From: Candidatus Megaera endosymbiont of Nemacystus decipiens
GTDB lineage: Bacteria > Pseudomonadota > Alphaproteobacteria > Rickettsiales > Rickettsiaceae
NCBI GenBank assembly: GCA_030036605.1
Contig: DAOTRE010000001.1
Coordinates: forward strand, 51,356-96,831
Reading direction: 5' to 3'
DNA: 45,476 nt
Part shown: positions 35,104-44,025 of the stretch, one piece after another
How the letters are laid out: each line of letters begins with the position of its first letter
How positions within the stretch are numbered: position 1 is the first letter of the stretch
Notes under the pieces: generated by a model
What the model saw: the letters and a program-made list of their open reading frames with translations, nothing else
Databases searched by the model: none
What the model was told of the DNA's origin: nothing
Program-made: the position numbers and the translations under genes

Positions 35104-35739
35104 CTAGCCTTTTAATTTTGCGATGTTTTCTTTATAATTTCCATTAAATATGTAACTACCAGAAACTAACATATTTGCGCCATTCTGAATACAGAGTTTT
35201 GCTGTTTCTTGGTTAATTCCACCATCTACTGAAAGTAATATATTATGCCCTTCAATCATTTTCGATGCGTCTTGAATTTTTTGCAATTGACTCTTTATGA
35301 AAGTTTGTCCACCAAATCCAGGATTAACACTCATAATTAGTAACAAATCAATCTCATCTATAATATATTTCAAAATTTTAAGATTATCAGAAGGAAGTAA
35401 AGCTATACCAGCTTTACAACCTAAACTTTTGATTTTTACGATTGTTCTATGTAAATGCTTTGTACTATTTGGATGAATAGTAATTAAAGAAGCACCAGCT
35501 GCAGCGTAAGTCTCAATGTGATTTTCTGGATATCGAATCATCAAATGTACATCTATTGGCAAATCAGTATGTTTTTTAATTACAGCAACTATTTGATCAC
35601 CAAATGTGATATTGGGAACATAGAACCCATCCATAACATCAACATGAACCATGTCGGCACCAGCGCGCTTTATTTCAGTTAATTCACGGCCTAATTTAGA
35701 AAAATCAGCAGCCATTATAGATGGCGAAATTATAGTCAT
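35104..35739 (-). CDS. rpe: ribulose-phosphate 3-epimerase
   Basis: This 211-aa TIM-barrel enzyme interconverts ribulose-5-P and xylulose-5-P. Signatures are SPSIMAADFSKLGRE, MVHVDVMDGFYVPNITFG, DVHLMI, MSVNPGFGGQTFI and the phosphate-binding SVDGGIN. It is slightly shorter than E. coli Rpe (225 aa) but complete. It is the upstream member of rpe-nadE, and the 121-bp spacer to the divergent ybeY is the likely promoter region. Confidence 0.96.
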   Translation of the reverse strand: MTIISPSIMAADFSKLGRELTEIKRAGADMVHVDVMDGFYVPNITFGDQIVAVIKKHTDLPIDVHLMIRYPENHIETYAAAGASLITIHPNSTKHLHRTIVKIKSLGCKAGIALLPSDNLKILKYIIDEIDLLLIMSVNPGFGGQTFIKSQLQKIQDASKMIEGHNILLSVDGGINQETAKLCIQNGANMLVSGSYIFNGNYKENIAKLKG

Positions 35740-35801
35740 TGTCCTTTAATTAGCTCTTTTGTTTTTACAAATAAAGTTTTTTCAGTTATACTAGTGAACT
35801 A

Positions 35802-35829
35802 TTGAAATACATTCAACATAAAATAATTT
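35802..35829 (+). promoter_or_regulatory. candidate promoter of ybeY-tlyC-recF-lipA
   Basis: TTGAAA (35802-35807), a 16-nt spacer and TAATTT (35824-35829) lie about 31 nt before the ybeY ATG. The match is moderate. No equally good promoter for rpe was found on the other strand in this spacer. Confidence 0.35.
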
Positions 35830-35860
35830 TATGAACATAAAAATCAGTTTTAACTAATAG

Positions 35861-36364
35861 ATGACCATAGTTACTGAAATTGCAATTGACAGCGTCCTGT
35901 GGGCTGAGCATAAAGTAGGCATCGACTCAGAGCTTTTTAATGAAATTATTAAAGTAGTGATATCTCATCATCCTGCGATGAAAGAGCAAGTTGAAAATTT
36001 TGAACTTTCCGTGCTGCTCACAGATAATAGTAAAATTACAAGCCTAAATAATGAATTTCGTGCTAAAAACGTTCCAACCAATGTTCTATCTTTCCCAGAG
36101 CATGAGTTTATATTATATAACCAAGTTGATTTTAGCCAAATGAATAATTATATCTATCTTGGTGATGTAGCATTTGCATTTGAAAAAATCACTTCAGAAG
36201 TAAAGGAAAAAAATATTCCGTTTTTGAGTCATTTTATTCACTTAGCTCTGCACTCAATACTACACTTAATCGGATATGACCACATAAAAGATGAAGATGC
36301 TAATCTTATGGAGAGAATGGAAATTAAAATTTTACAATTATTTAATATTGATTCTCCTTATTAA
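35861..36364 (+). CDS. ybeY: endoribonuclease YbeY (rRNA maturation factor)
   Basis: This 167-aa metalloprotein has the YbeY zinc site H131, H135 and H141 in ALHSILHLIGYDH. NNEFRAKNVPTNVLSFP and YLGDVAFAFEKI precede it. YbeY acts in 16S rRNA 3'-end processing and 70S quality control. Length is normal. tlyC follows after 19 nt, a neighbour pair conserved in alphaproteobacteria. Confidence 0.95.
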   Translation: MTIVTEIAIDSVLWAEHKVGIDSELFNEIIKVVISHHPAMKEQVENFELSVLLTDNSKITSLNNEFRAKNVPTNVLSFPEHEFILYNQVDFSQMNNYIYLGDVAFAFEKITSEVKEKNIPFLSHFIHLALHSILHLIGYDHIKDEDANLMERMEIKILQLFNIDSPY

Positions 36365-36383
36365 AACAGTTTTATAAAAAAAT

Positions 36384-37226
36384 ATGCCCAAACGAAAAAC
36401 AAAAACGAAATCTAAATTTAGAAATTTACTATATATAATTAAAAAATACCTTGGTATAAAAGGTTCTAAAACAAGTTCAGATTTAGTTTTAATACCACAT
36501 GATATCAATAACGCAAGCGATGAGAATACAATCGTAGATAATGCAGATCATTTTGACGATAAAATAGCAGAAGACGTAATGGTTCCAAGATCAGATATAT
36601 GTGCAGTAAATGAAAATATCTCTTTAGAAGATCTCCAGCAAGTAATACTAAAATATGGTCATACTCGCACTTTAGTATTTAGCGAAAACCTTGACAATAT
36701 AATCGGTTTTATACATATCAAAGATCTATTTGATATATTAGCCACTAAAAAATCATTCCATTTGAAAAATCTTATGAGGAAGCACTTAACTTGCCCTCAT
36801 TCGATGAAATTGACTAAGTTACTTAAAAAGATGCAGTATAACCGTACTCACATCGCTGTTGTTGTTGATGAGTATGGAGGCACTGATGGAATCATTACGA
36901 TCGAAAATATTATCGAAGAAATAGTGGGTCGTATTGATGACGAGCATGATACTGATTTGGATGAAGAAAAAGATTTTAACTTAGTAGAACCTGGAATAAT
37001 TATTTCTAATGCACGCGTTAATATAAAAACTATAGAAAAATTAACAGAGCAAAAAATTACCTCAGAAGATGATGAAATAGACACTATAGGCGGACTAGTT
37101 ATGTCCATTGCTGGTAGTGTTCCAGTTCAAGGGGATAAAATTCAAATTAGTAAAAACATTATTGCTGAAATTATTGAGTCAACCCCTCGAATGATAAAAA
37201 AATTAAAAATTATTTATTCGATATAA
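36384..37226 (+). CDS. tlyC: CBS-domain protein of the CorC/TlyC (hemolysin C-like) family
   Basis: This 280-aa soluble protein starts with a very basic segment (KRKTKTKSKFR). It then has EDVMVPRSDI and two CBS motifs (about 65-125 and 130-185; RTLVFSENLDNIIGFIHIKD and HIAVVVDEYGGTDGIITIEN), and ends with a CorC_HlyC domain (about 200-280). There is no DUF21 membrane domain, so it is the short TlyC/CorC type. Rickettsia TlyC has been reported as haemolytic; E. coli CorC affects Mg2+/Co2+ efflux. Which applies here cannot be read from sequence. It precedes recF by 16 nt. Confidence 0.9.
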   Translation: MPKRKTKTKSKFRNLLYIIKKYLGIKGSKTSSDLVLIPHDINNASDENTIVDNADHFDDKIAEDVMVPRSDICAVNENISLEDLQQVILKYGHTRTLVFSENLDNIIGFIHIKDLFDILATKKSFHLKNLMRKHLTCPHSMKLTKLLKKMQYNRTHIAVVVDEYGGTDGIITIENIIEEIVGRIDDEHDTDLDEEKDFNLVEPGIIISNARVNIKTIEKLTEQKITSEDDEIDTIGGLVMSIAGSVPVQGDKIQISKNIIAEIIESTPRMIKKLKIIYSI

Positions 37227-37242
37227 AATCACAACTCTTTGA

Positions 37243-38325
37243 ATGAAAGAAATTTATTTAACTGATTTAGATCTAGAGAATTACAGAAATTTTATCGATT
37301 ATAGAGTTTCTAATCTATCTCCATTTGTCAATATCATAATTGGTCCTAATGGCAGTGGAAAAACTAATATACTAGAATCTATATCACTTTTGGCTCCAGG
37401 CAGAGGGCTTAAGGTAGCAAAATATGAAGAAATATGCCATAAAAACACTCCTAGTTGGCGCTCAAAGTTTATTATGCAAAGTAAACTAGGACTTGCCGAA
37501 ATTCTAATGCAATACCATAAAGAGTCAAAAAGAATAATAGAGTATAATGGTTCTAAATTGCCCTCTTGCGAACTTGTTAAAATATGTAATCTTATTTGGA
37601 TTACTCCACAAATGGACAGTTTTTTTTCTGGTCCTTCCTCAGTTAGAAGAAAATTCATTGATAGAGTCGCTTATAATTTTTATCCGCAGCACATAAAGCA
37701 CTTAACAAAATATGAGTATTACCAACAGGAAAGAATAAAATTCATCACAGCAAATGGATGTAATAGCAGCACCGGATGGCTCTCTAATATAGAAGAAAAG
37801 TTAGTTGATGAGGCTTTGATAATTAACAATGCAAGAAACGAGACATTAACTCATATGCAAAAGGCTATGGAATCTCTAGAATTTGATTTTCCCAAAGCCA
37901 AGCTTTCTTTAAGTGATTTTGATGAAGGTGTTTCATTTGCAAGCATATCAAAAGTTAAATACTTAGAGCTACTTGAAAAATACAGAAAAAAAGATATGTA
38001 TTCTAACAAAACATCCGTAGGTACCCATAGAACTGATTTAGTAGTAAAATATACAGACAAAAATTCTATAGCAAAACAATGTTCAACTGGCGAACAAAAG
38101 GCTCTTCTTATATCTTTGATACTTGCTTCTATAGATTCAATCATATCTACTACAAATTCAAAACCTTTATTATTATTAGATGAATTATTCGTACATTTAG
38201 ATTCAGAAAGGAGAAAAGAACTGTCAAAATATATTCTGAATACAAAAATTCAGACTTTCATTACAACAACTGATATGATAGGATTCGATTTACTAAAACA
38301 ACACGCGAACATTATAAATTTATGA
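37243..38325 (+). CDS. recF: DNA replication and repair protein RecF
   Basis: This 360-aa SMC-like ATPase helps load RecA at gaps. It has Walker A GPNGSGKT (34-41), [31 protein letters not shown], the ABC-like signature STGEQKALL near residue 285 and Walker [13 protein letters not shown]. Length is typical. The stop overlaps the lipA start by 4 nt, so translation is coupled. It is not next to dnaA-dnaN-gyrB as in many bacteria. Confidence 0.95.
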   Translation: MKEIYLTDLDLENYRNFIDYRVSNLSPFVNIIIGPNGSGKTNILESISLLAPGRGLKVAKYEEICHKNTPSWRSKFIMQSKLGLAEILMQYHKESKRIIEYNGSKLPSCELVKICNLIWITPQMDSFFSGPSSVRRKFIDRVAYNFYPQHIKHLTKYEYYQQERIKFITANGCNSSTGWLSNIEEKLVDEALIINNARNETLTHMQKAMESLEFDFPKAKLSLSDFDEGVSFASISKVKYLELLEKYRKKDMYSNKTSVGTHRTDLVVKYTDKNSIAKQCSTGEQKALLISLILASIDSIISTTNSKPLLLLDELFVHLDSERRKELSKYILNTKIQTFITTTDMIGFDLLKQHANIINL

Positions 38326-39215
38326 CTGAAAGTCAAAAACTAAAAAAGCCAGACTGGATTAGAGTTAAGGCACCGACATCAGAAAAATACCGTGAAACTA
38401 AGGATTTGATCAAGTCTTTAAAACTGAATACTGTTTGCGAAGAAGCGGCGTGCCCTAATATTGGAGAATGCTGGAGCAAAAACCATGCTACTGTTATGAT
38501 ATTAGGCTCAGTCTGCACAAGAGCGTGTGCTTTTTGTAATGTTAAAACTGGCCGCCCAGATCTGCTTGATCCACATGAACCAGAACGTCTAGCAGAGGCT
38601 ATAGGAAAGTTAGGATTGCAGCATGTTGTTATTACATCTGTTGATAGAGATGACCTGCCCGACGGAGGCGCAACGCATTTTGCAGAGTGCATTAAAGAGC
38701 TAAGAAAAAAGGCTCCGAGTACTACTATAGAAATTTTAACTCCTGACTTTCTAAGAAAACCAGGGGCTGATCAAATAATTGCTGAAGCAGCTCCAGATGT
38801 GTTTAACCACAATATTGAAACTGTTCCCTCACTATATAAAAGAATTAGACCTGGAGCACGCTACTTTAATTCGTTAAACCTATTAAACACAATAAAAAAG
38901 CTTGCACCCAATATTTTTACAAAATCTGGAATGATGGTAGGGCTTGGAGAGACAAAAGATGAGGTTCTTCAAGTAATGGATGACTTGCGCGCAGCAAGAG
39001 TTGATTTTATAACAATAGGACAATATCTGCAGCCTACTCCTAAGCATGCTGCCTTGGAGCGTTTTGTTACGCCGGAAGAGTTTGATTATTATAAAAAAAT
39101 GGCACAAGCAAAAGGATTTTTAATGGTTTCCTCTTCACCGCTTACAAGGTCATCATACCATGCAGGAGAAGATTTTAAAGAATTGCAAAAAGCGCGAATG
39201 CAAAAAAATATTTGA
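38322..39215 (+). CDS. lipA: lipoyl synthase
   Basis: This 297-aa radical-SAM enzyme inserts two sulfurs into octanoyl chains on lipoyl domains. The auxiliary cluster cysteines are C39, C44 and C50 ([12 protein letters not shown]), and the radical-SAM CX3CX2C is C65, C69 and C72 ([10 protein letters not shown]). [15 protein letters not shown] and the C-terminal [13 protein letters not shown] (cluster-ligand Arg-Ser-Ser-Tyr) are also present. It overlaps recF by 4 nt and is followed by ratA/coq10 after 7 nt. Confidence 0.98.
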   Translation: MTESQKLKKPDWIRVKAPTSEKYRETKDLIKSLKLNTVCEEAACPNIGECWSKNHATVMILGSVCTRACAFCNVKTGRPDLLDPHEPERLAEAIGKLGLQHVVITSVDRDDLPDGGATHFAECIKELRKKAPSTTIEILTPDFLRKPGADQIIAEAAPDVFNHNIETVPSLYKRIRPGARYFNSLNLLNTIKKLAPNIFTKSGMMVGLGETKDEVLQVMDDLRAARVDFITIGQYLQPTPKHAALERFVTPEEFDYYKKMAQAKGFLMVSSSPLTRSSYHAGEDFKELQKARMQKNI

Positions 39216-39222
39216 AAGATTA

Positions 39223-39684
39223 ATGCATAAATTTCAAAAATCTAAAACTATACCCTACCCTGCATTGTTAATAAAAAATGTAATAATGGACATAGAAAAA
39301 TACCCTGAATTTCTACCATGGTGTAGTCAGGCAATTATATTAGAGCAAAATCATGATTTTATTATTGCACAGTTAAATATAAAATTTCAAAATTTCGAAG
39401 AATCTTATATATCAAAAACTACTATTGAAGAAACCTCAGATAGCACTATTAAGATAGAAACTAGGTCTATTTCTGGTCCATTTCAGAACTTATTGAGCAT
39501 TTGGGAATTAAAAAGCTTAGATAAACTGACCAAAGTTAATTTTTCTATTGATTTTTGTTTTAAATCACAGATACTGAATGTTGTAATTGGTACGATCTTT
39601 CATGCTGCGTCAAAAAAAATGATCGCTTCTTTTGAAAATCGGGTAAAAAAGTTACATAATGTAACTTTTCCTCCCACTGGATGA
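39223..39684 (+). CDS. START-domain protein, RatA/Coq10 family
   Basis: This 153-aa protein has the Coq10/RatA layout: an early MDIEKYPEFLPWCSQAII block, a beta-rich middle, and the FHAASKKMIASFENRVKKL C-terminal helix. The family binds hydrophobic ligands; mitochondrial Coq10 is a ubiquinone chaperone, while E. coli RatA was described as acting on 50S association. In an aerobic alphaproteobacterium the Coq10 role is more likely. An in-frame ATG at 39160 lies inside lipA and gives an unrelated basic N-terminus. The ATG at 39223, with GAAAG upstream, is preferred. Confidence 0.88.
   Translation: MHKFQKSKTIPYPALLIKNVIMDIEKYPEFLPWCSQAIILEQNHDFIIAQLNIKFQNFEESYISKTTIEETSDSTIKIETRSISGPFQNLLSIWELKSLDKLTKVNFSIDFCFKSQILNVVIGTIFHAASKKMIASFENRVKKLHNVTFPPTG
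39647..39669 (+). terminator. 23-nt perfect palindrome inside the ratA/coq10 3' end
   Basis: AAAAGTTACAT and ATGTAACTTTT are exact complements around a single A. They lie within the last codons of the gene and the second arm ends in TTTT. It may act as an intrinsic terminator that overlaps coding sequence. The GC content is low, so its strength is uncertain. Confidence 0.35.
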
Positions 39685-39694
39685 CCAACAATTA

Positions 39695-39722
39695 TTGTTT
39701 TAATTACTACTGTACTTAAAAT
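39695..39722 (+). promoter_or_regulatory. candidate promoter of the HU gene with an overlapping dyad
   Basis: TTGTTT (39695-39700), a 16-nt spacer and TAAAAT (39717-39722) lie about 47 nt before the HU ATG. The -35 overlaps a perfect 6-bp inverted repeat, AACAAT-t-ATTGTT (39687-39699), which could be an operator. Confidence 0.35.
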
Positions 39723-39769
39723 GAAAAAACAGATGAACTTAATTTTTTAATACACTAAGGAGAATTATT

Positions 39770-40048
39770 ATGAACAAAGATAGTTTTATGTCACTAATCG
39801 CTAAGGAACACAATTGCACTAAAGCTGAAGCTGCAAGAGTTATTGAAATGTTTACAAGCTCTGTAACAAAGGCTTTGTCACAAAATGAAGAGGTTTCACT
39901 TGTAGGATTTGGTAATTTTAGCGTTTCTAGGGTAGAATCAAAAACTGGCCGTAACCCTAGAACAGGCGACCCAATACAAATTCCTGCATATAACCAACCA
40001 AAATTTAAAGTTGGTCAAAAGGTAAAAGACGCTTGTAACGGAAGATAA
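39770..40048 (+). CDS. hup: HU-family DNA-binding protein
   Basis: This 92-aa protein is a complete HU/IHF-type nucleoid protein. It has an N-terminal helical dimer region, the VSLVGFGNFSV strand pair and the DNA-bending arm GRNPRTGDPIQIPA with its intercalating proline. It is more like HU than IHF (arm RNPRTG, C-terminal FKVGQKVKDA). A strong Shine-Dalgarno AAGGAG (39757-39762) sets the start. A MITE-like element begins 21 nt after the stop and could serve as the terminator. Confidence 0.95.
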   Translation: MNKDSFMSLIAKEHNCTKAEAARVIEMFTSSVTKALSQNEEVSLVGFGNFSVSRVESKTGRNPRTGDPIQIPAYNQPKFKVGQKVKDACNGR

Positions 40049-40069
40049 TTTTTTAACTACCCTGTGTTA

Positions 40070-40230
40070 TTGTAGATTAGATTGAAATAGAACGATTTTC
40101 TAGTTTATCTTTGGCAATTTATTTATCATCTTGTTTTTCTCAAATGGAGCAGCATTGCATGAGAAATAAGACAATAACTAAATCACAAAATATTTTCTAT
40201 AAAATACTCCTATTCCAATCTAATCTACAA
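40070..40230 (+). mobile_element. 161-bp MITE-like hairpin element, copy 1
   Basis: The element is bounded by TTGTAGATTAGATTGAAATA at the left and its near-perfect inverse at the right (20 of 21 terminal positions match). It is flanked directly by TA on both sides (40068-40069, 40231-40232). Left and right halves are complementary over most of the length with mismatches, around a loop containing GGAGCAGCATT. It carries no ORF. It is about 96% identical (about 7 differences in 161) to the inverted copy at 45134-45294. TA flanks and size suggest a non-autonomous Tc1/mariner/IS630-type element; no matching transposase is in the window. It sits between the convergent HU and phr genes. Confidence 0.75.
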
Positions 40231-40294
40231 TAAATAATTTCAAATATTGTTTGAGCAGGGTATTTTTATTGCACCGTTGTTGACAGCGTAATAC

Positions 40295-41713
40295 TCAAAG
40301 CCCTTTATATGCATTAAGAGCATGGTTTCTAGAATCTGTTAAATTTACAATTGGTTCTGAATAGCTTTGTCCCAAAACTACTCCAGCAGATTCTAGTATA
40401 TGCTGAGGCGCTGTAGATGGATTAAATAGATATTTATTAGAAAGCCTTTTTAATTCTGGAACAAATTTTCTAATGTAATCCCCCTCTGAATCAAATTTTT
40501 CTCCTTGAGTAACTGGATTAAAAATTCTGAAATATGGAGCAGCGTCTGCTCCGCTCCCACTAACCCATTGCCAACTTGCGCTATTATTAGCAAGATCTGC
40601 ATCGACAAGGCAGTCCCAAAACCAATCTTGTCCTTTATGCCAGTGTATATTTAAATTTTTTACCAGAAACGAAGCAACTATCATACGAACTCTGTTATGC
40701 ATATAACCAGTTTGCCATAATTGCCTCATACCAGCATCAACAATTGGATAACCAGTATTGCCACTTTGCCAAGCTTTTAAGTACTTGATGTTATCTTGCC
40801 AAGGGAAATTATCAAATTTGCTATTAAAGTTTTTTATATGAAGTGATTTAAAATGATGTAACAAATAACATGAAAATTCTCTCCAGATAATTTCACTTAA
40901 AAAATGTTCTATATCAGAATCATTTGCATATATATTGCCAAAATTATTTATAGATTCCCATATTTGAGCAGATGATATTTCACCAAAATGCAGATGTGGC
41001 GACAAAAATGATGTTTGTTCTTTCATTGGATAGTTACGACCATCTTTATAACCAGCTAGCTTTTCTTTTATAAAGCTATCAAGCTTATTTTGTGCTGCTA
41101 ATTCTCCAATTTCCCATGAGTCTAAGATTTTTTTGTGCCATACTTTGTCCCGTGGCAATAAATCCAAATCTGATAACAAGGTTGAATTATTTTTATCTTT
41201 AATAGCATTAATTTTCTTATGCTGTTTAACAGCCTTTCGTGGATTTAAAGAATAGGATTTTTTCTTATAAGCAGTAAAAACTTTATAATAGCTTCCATCA
41301 TCTTTTAATATATCATTAACTCCCCATAAATAGTTGCTGTTAAATGATTCGTAGTTGATAGATTTCGCTTCGCATAAGTTTTTTATTTTGCTTTCTTGTT
41401 CAAGGTGCCAAGGCTCATAACAAATATTACAAAAAACATTTTGAATATCATATTTCTCAATGAGGTTTGATATAATTTCTTTGGAATTACCCATATAAAT
41501 ATTAAGCTTACCACATAATGATTCATTGAGGCTTTCAAGTGAGCGATAAAGCCATATTTTGCTAGCACCACCAATTTTAAATTGCTCAGGGGAGCAATCA
41601 TCGAATATATAAACAGGAAGTATACTCCCTGATTCTACAGCCTTATTAATTGCAGGATTATCCGATAACCTCAAATCTTGTCTAAACCAAACTATTGAAC
41701 GCTCACTTAACAT
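40295..41713 (-). CDS. phr: class I deoxyribodipyrimidine photolyase
   Basis: This 472-aa flavoprotein matches the length of E. coli Phr. The electron-transfer tryptophans align with the E. coli triad (306/359/382), here W305 (DNFPWQDN), W358 (NIHWHKG) and W381 (ASWQWV). The dimer-binding residues E274 and W277 (SEIIWREF) and N377 (ANNSASW) are present, as is the FAD-binding GYPIVDAGMRQL. It repairs UV cyclobutane dimers using light. The start codon overlaps the maeB stop (TAATG), so translation is coupled. Photolyase is not expected in an obligate intracellular lifestyle in the dark, which hints at a light-exposed or aquatic host. Confidence 0.96.
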   Translation of the reverse strand: MLSERSIVWFRQDLRLSDNPAINKAVESGSILPVYIFDDCSPEQFKIGGASKIWLYRSLESLNESLCGKLNIYMGNSKEIISNLIEKYDIQNVFCNICYEPWHLEQESKIKNLCEAKSINYESFNSNYLWGVNDILKDDGSYYKVFTAYKKKSYSLNPRKAVKQHKKINAIKDKNNSTLLSDLDLLPRDKVWHKKILDSWEIGELAAQNKLDSFIKEKLAGYKDGRNYPMKEQTSFLSPHLHFGEISSAQIWESINNFGNIYANDSDIEHFLSEIIWREFSCYLLHHFKSLHIKNFNSKFDNFPWQDNIKYLKAWQSGNTGYPIVDAGMRQLWQTGYMHNRVRMIVASFLVKNLNIHWHKGQDWFWDCLVDADLANNSASWQWVSGSGADAAPYFRIFNPVTQGEKFDSEGDYIRKFVPELKRLSNKYLFNPSTAPQHILESAGVVLGQSYSEPIVNLTDSRNHALNAYKGL

Positions 41714-43983
41714 TATTTAGCAATAGATTCAATAGCTGCAAATGCTGCAAGCTGCAATATATCATTAGCTGAAGAATTCATAGATAATATCTGAACTGGA
41801 TGCTTAAATCCATTTAGAATTGGACCTATAAAGCTTCCTTCAGAAAATTCCTCTAGCAATGAAGTTGAAATTGCAGCAGCATCAAGGTTAGGCATAATAA
41901 GAATATTGGCCGGCCCAGTGAGCTTGCAGCAAGGATACAACTTTTGTAACTCCTCATTAAGCGCTACATTAATGCTGATATCACCATCATACTCGAAATT
42001 AACCTTTGCTTGGTTTAGCTGCAATACTGCATCTTGAATGACTTTACTTTTCAGTGTAGATGGGTTACCAAAATTCGATTGAGAAACTATTGCAACTCTT
42101 GGCTTTAAACCCATTGTTATTGCAATCTGGGCAGATTGTTGAGCAATCTTTACTATGTCACTTGCTTGTGGATCATCTGCAATAGTGTTGTCTGCAATGA
42201 TAATATTACGCATACCAGACATCATAATTGAGTAACCCATGAGCCGTTGATTTTCTTTTGTAGGAATAACCTTTTGAATATCTTTTAAGCTATCATAGAA
42301 ATTTTTTGTCAGACCAGTAATTAAGCCATCCGCATCACCACAAGCAACCATACATGCACTAAAAATATTCTTGTCTGTTTTTACCATACGACCGCAATCA
42401 CGATATAGATAACCACTTCTGCCTAATTTAGAATACAAAAATTCAATATATTTATCTAATTTATCTGTAAGCGCAGCATTCATTACCGTTATACCATCAA
42501 GCTGATCTTTACCACCTATTAAATCTAAAACGGCATTGATACGTTCAAGACGTCCCACTATGATCGGACGAGCATAATTTTCATCTCTCATCAAAATTGC
42601 AGCTTTCAACGCCTCTTCTTCTTCTCCCTCTGCAAGTACTATTTTTTGCAGTGGAGAATGTTGTATTGTTTCATGTAATAAATGTGTATAAGACATAGTC
42701 GGGTTTAACTTACGAGATAATTCTTTTTTATAAGCTTTCAAGTCTATCTCTTTGATTTTCGCTACTCCTGAATCAATTGCAGCTTGTGCAACTGCCGCAG
42801 ATACTGTACTAAGTAGGCGTGGATCAAATGGAGCTGGTATTATATAATTGGGCCCAAAAAATTTATTTGTACCGCCATATGCTTTTCTTACTTCTATGGG
42901 TACTGACTCTCTTGCTAAGTGCGCCAAAGCCTTAGCTGCTGCCATTTTCATCTCATCATTAATCGATTTTGCCCTGATGTCTAATGCACCTCTAAAAATA
43001 TATGGAAAACCCATTACATTATTAATTTGATTATTATAATCAGATCTCCCCGTTGCAATAATTGCATCATCCCTTACTGACATTATATCTTCTGGTGTTA
43101 TTTCAGGATCGGGATTTGCCATTGCAAAGATAATCGGAGATTTAGACATAGATTTAACCATATCTTTTGATACAACATTTTTCACAGATAATCCTAAAAA
43201 TATATCAGAACCTTTCATTGCATCGGCCAAAGATCTAGCTTTGGTTTCTATAGCCTTGCTTTCTTTCCATGGGTTCATTCCCTCAGCTCTGCCCTTATAT
43301 ATTACACCCTTTGAATCACACAAAGTAATATTATAACTTTTAATACCTAACTTAATAATCAGATCAATACATGCGATTGCAGCAGCACCAGCTCCATTAA
43401 CTACAACCTTCACCTCATCCATTTTTCTTTTTGTAAGATATACGGCATTAATAATACCAGCTGCTGTTATTATTGCAGTTCCATGCTGGTCATCATGAAA
43501 TACTGGTATATCCATGATTTCTTTTAATTTTTTTTCAATAATAAAACATTCTGGAGCTTTGATATCTTCAAGGTTTATCCCCCCCCAACTATGTCCAAGA
43601 TATTTTACCACGTTAATAAATTCATCTGAATCTGTGGTGTCCACCTCTAAATCAAAACTGTCTATATCAGCAAATTTTTTAAACAAAACTGATTTTCCTT
43701 CCATGACAGGTTTGGAGGCTGCAGCACCTATTGCTCCGAGCCCCAAAACAGCAGTTCCATTAGAAATCACAGCAACAGTATTAGCTTTTGATGTATATTT
43801 ATATATATTATTAGAATCTTTAACAATTTCTAAACAAGGGGCAGCAACACCTGGTGAGTAAGCAAGTGATAAATCATGTTGTGTACATAAAGCTTTTGTA
43901 GGTTTGATTGACAATTTACCTGGGCGGCCCTTTTGGTGATATTCTAGAGCATTTATATATTCAGAATTATTTTTATTCGCCAT
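41713..43983 (-). CDS. maeB: NADP-dependent malic enzyme with phosphotransacetylase-like domain
   Basis: This 756-aa protein has an N-terminal malic enzyme domain (LSLAYSPGVAAPCLEI, SNGTAVLGLGAIGAAASKPV, FHDDQHGTAIITAAGI, NADP-binding VVVNGAGAAAIAC). A C-terminal phosphotransacetylase-like domain (about 430-756; KIVLAEGEEEEALKAA) ends in a predicted regulatory region. It decarboxylates malate to pyruvate with NADPH. In MaeB the C-terminal domain usually mediates oligomerisation and acetyl-CoA control. A run of eight Cs (43579-43586 on the plus strand) encodes the Gly pair of SWGGINLED. The gene is followed by phr with a 1-nt overlap. Confidence 0.96.
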   Translation of the reverse strand: MANKNNSEYINALEYHQKGRPGKLSIKPTKALCTQHDLSLAYSPGVAAPCLEIVKDSNNIYKYTSKANTVAVISNGTAVLGLGAIGAAASKPVMEGKSVLFKKFADIDSFDLEVDTTDSDEFINVVKYLGHSWGGINLEDIKAPECFIIEKKLKEIMDIPVFHDDQHGTAIITAAGIINAVYLTKRKMDEVKVVVNGAGAAAIACIDLIIKLGIKSYNITLCDSKGVIYKGRAEGMNPWKESKAIETKARSLADAMKGSDIFLGLSVKNVVSKDMVKSMSKSPIIFAMANPDPEITPEDIMSVRDDAIIATGRSDYNNQINNVMGFPYIFRGALDIRAKSINDEMKMAAAKALAHLARESVPIEVRKAYGGTNKFFGPNYIIPAPFDPRLLSTVSAAVAQAAIDSGVAKIKEIDLKAYKKELSRKLNPTMSYTHLLHETIQHSPLQKIVLAEGEEEEALKAAILMRDENYARPIIVGRLERINAVLDLIGGKDQLDGITVMNAALTDKLDKYIEFLYSKLGRSGYLYRDCGRMVKTDKNIFSACMVACGDADGLITGLTKNFYDSLKDIQKVIPTKENQRLMGYSIMMSGMRNIIIADNTIADDPQASDIVKIAQQSAQIAITMGLKPRVAIVSQSNFGNPSTLKSKVIQDAVLQLNQAKVNFEYDGDISINVALNEELQKLYPCCKLTGPANILIMPNLDAAAISTSLLEEFSEGSFIGPILNGFKHPVQILSMNSSANDILQLAAFAAIESIAK

Positions 43984-44025
43984 ATTCCTATCTTCTTATC
44001 GAATTAATCTTAGTTTAAACATAAC

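Noticed and set aside
38333..38692. 119-codon open frame opposite lipA
   Set aside because: It is antisense to the invariant cysteine motifs of lipoyl synthase, with no independent support.
39160..39222. Upstream in-frame start for the ratA/coq10 gene inside lipA
   Set aside because: The added residues are basic and unlike the family, and a better-placed ATG with GAAAG before it follows the lipA stop.
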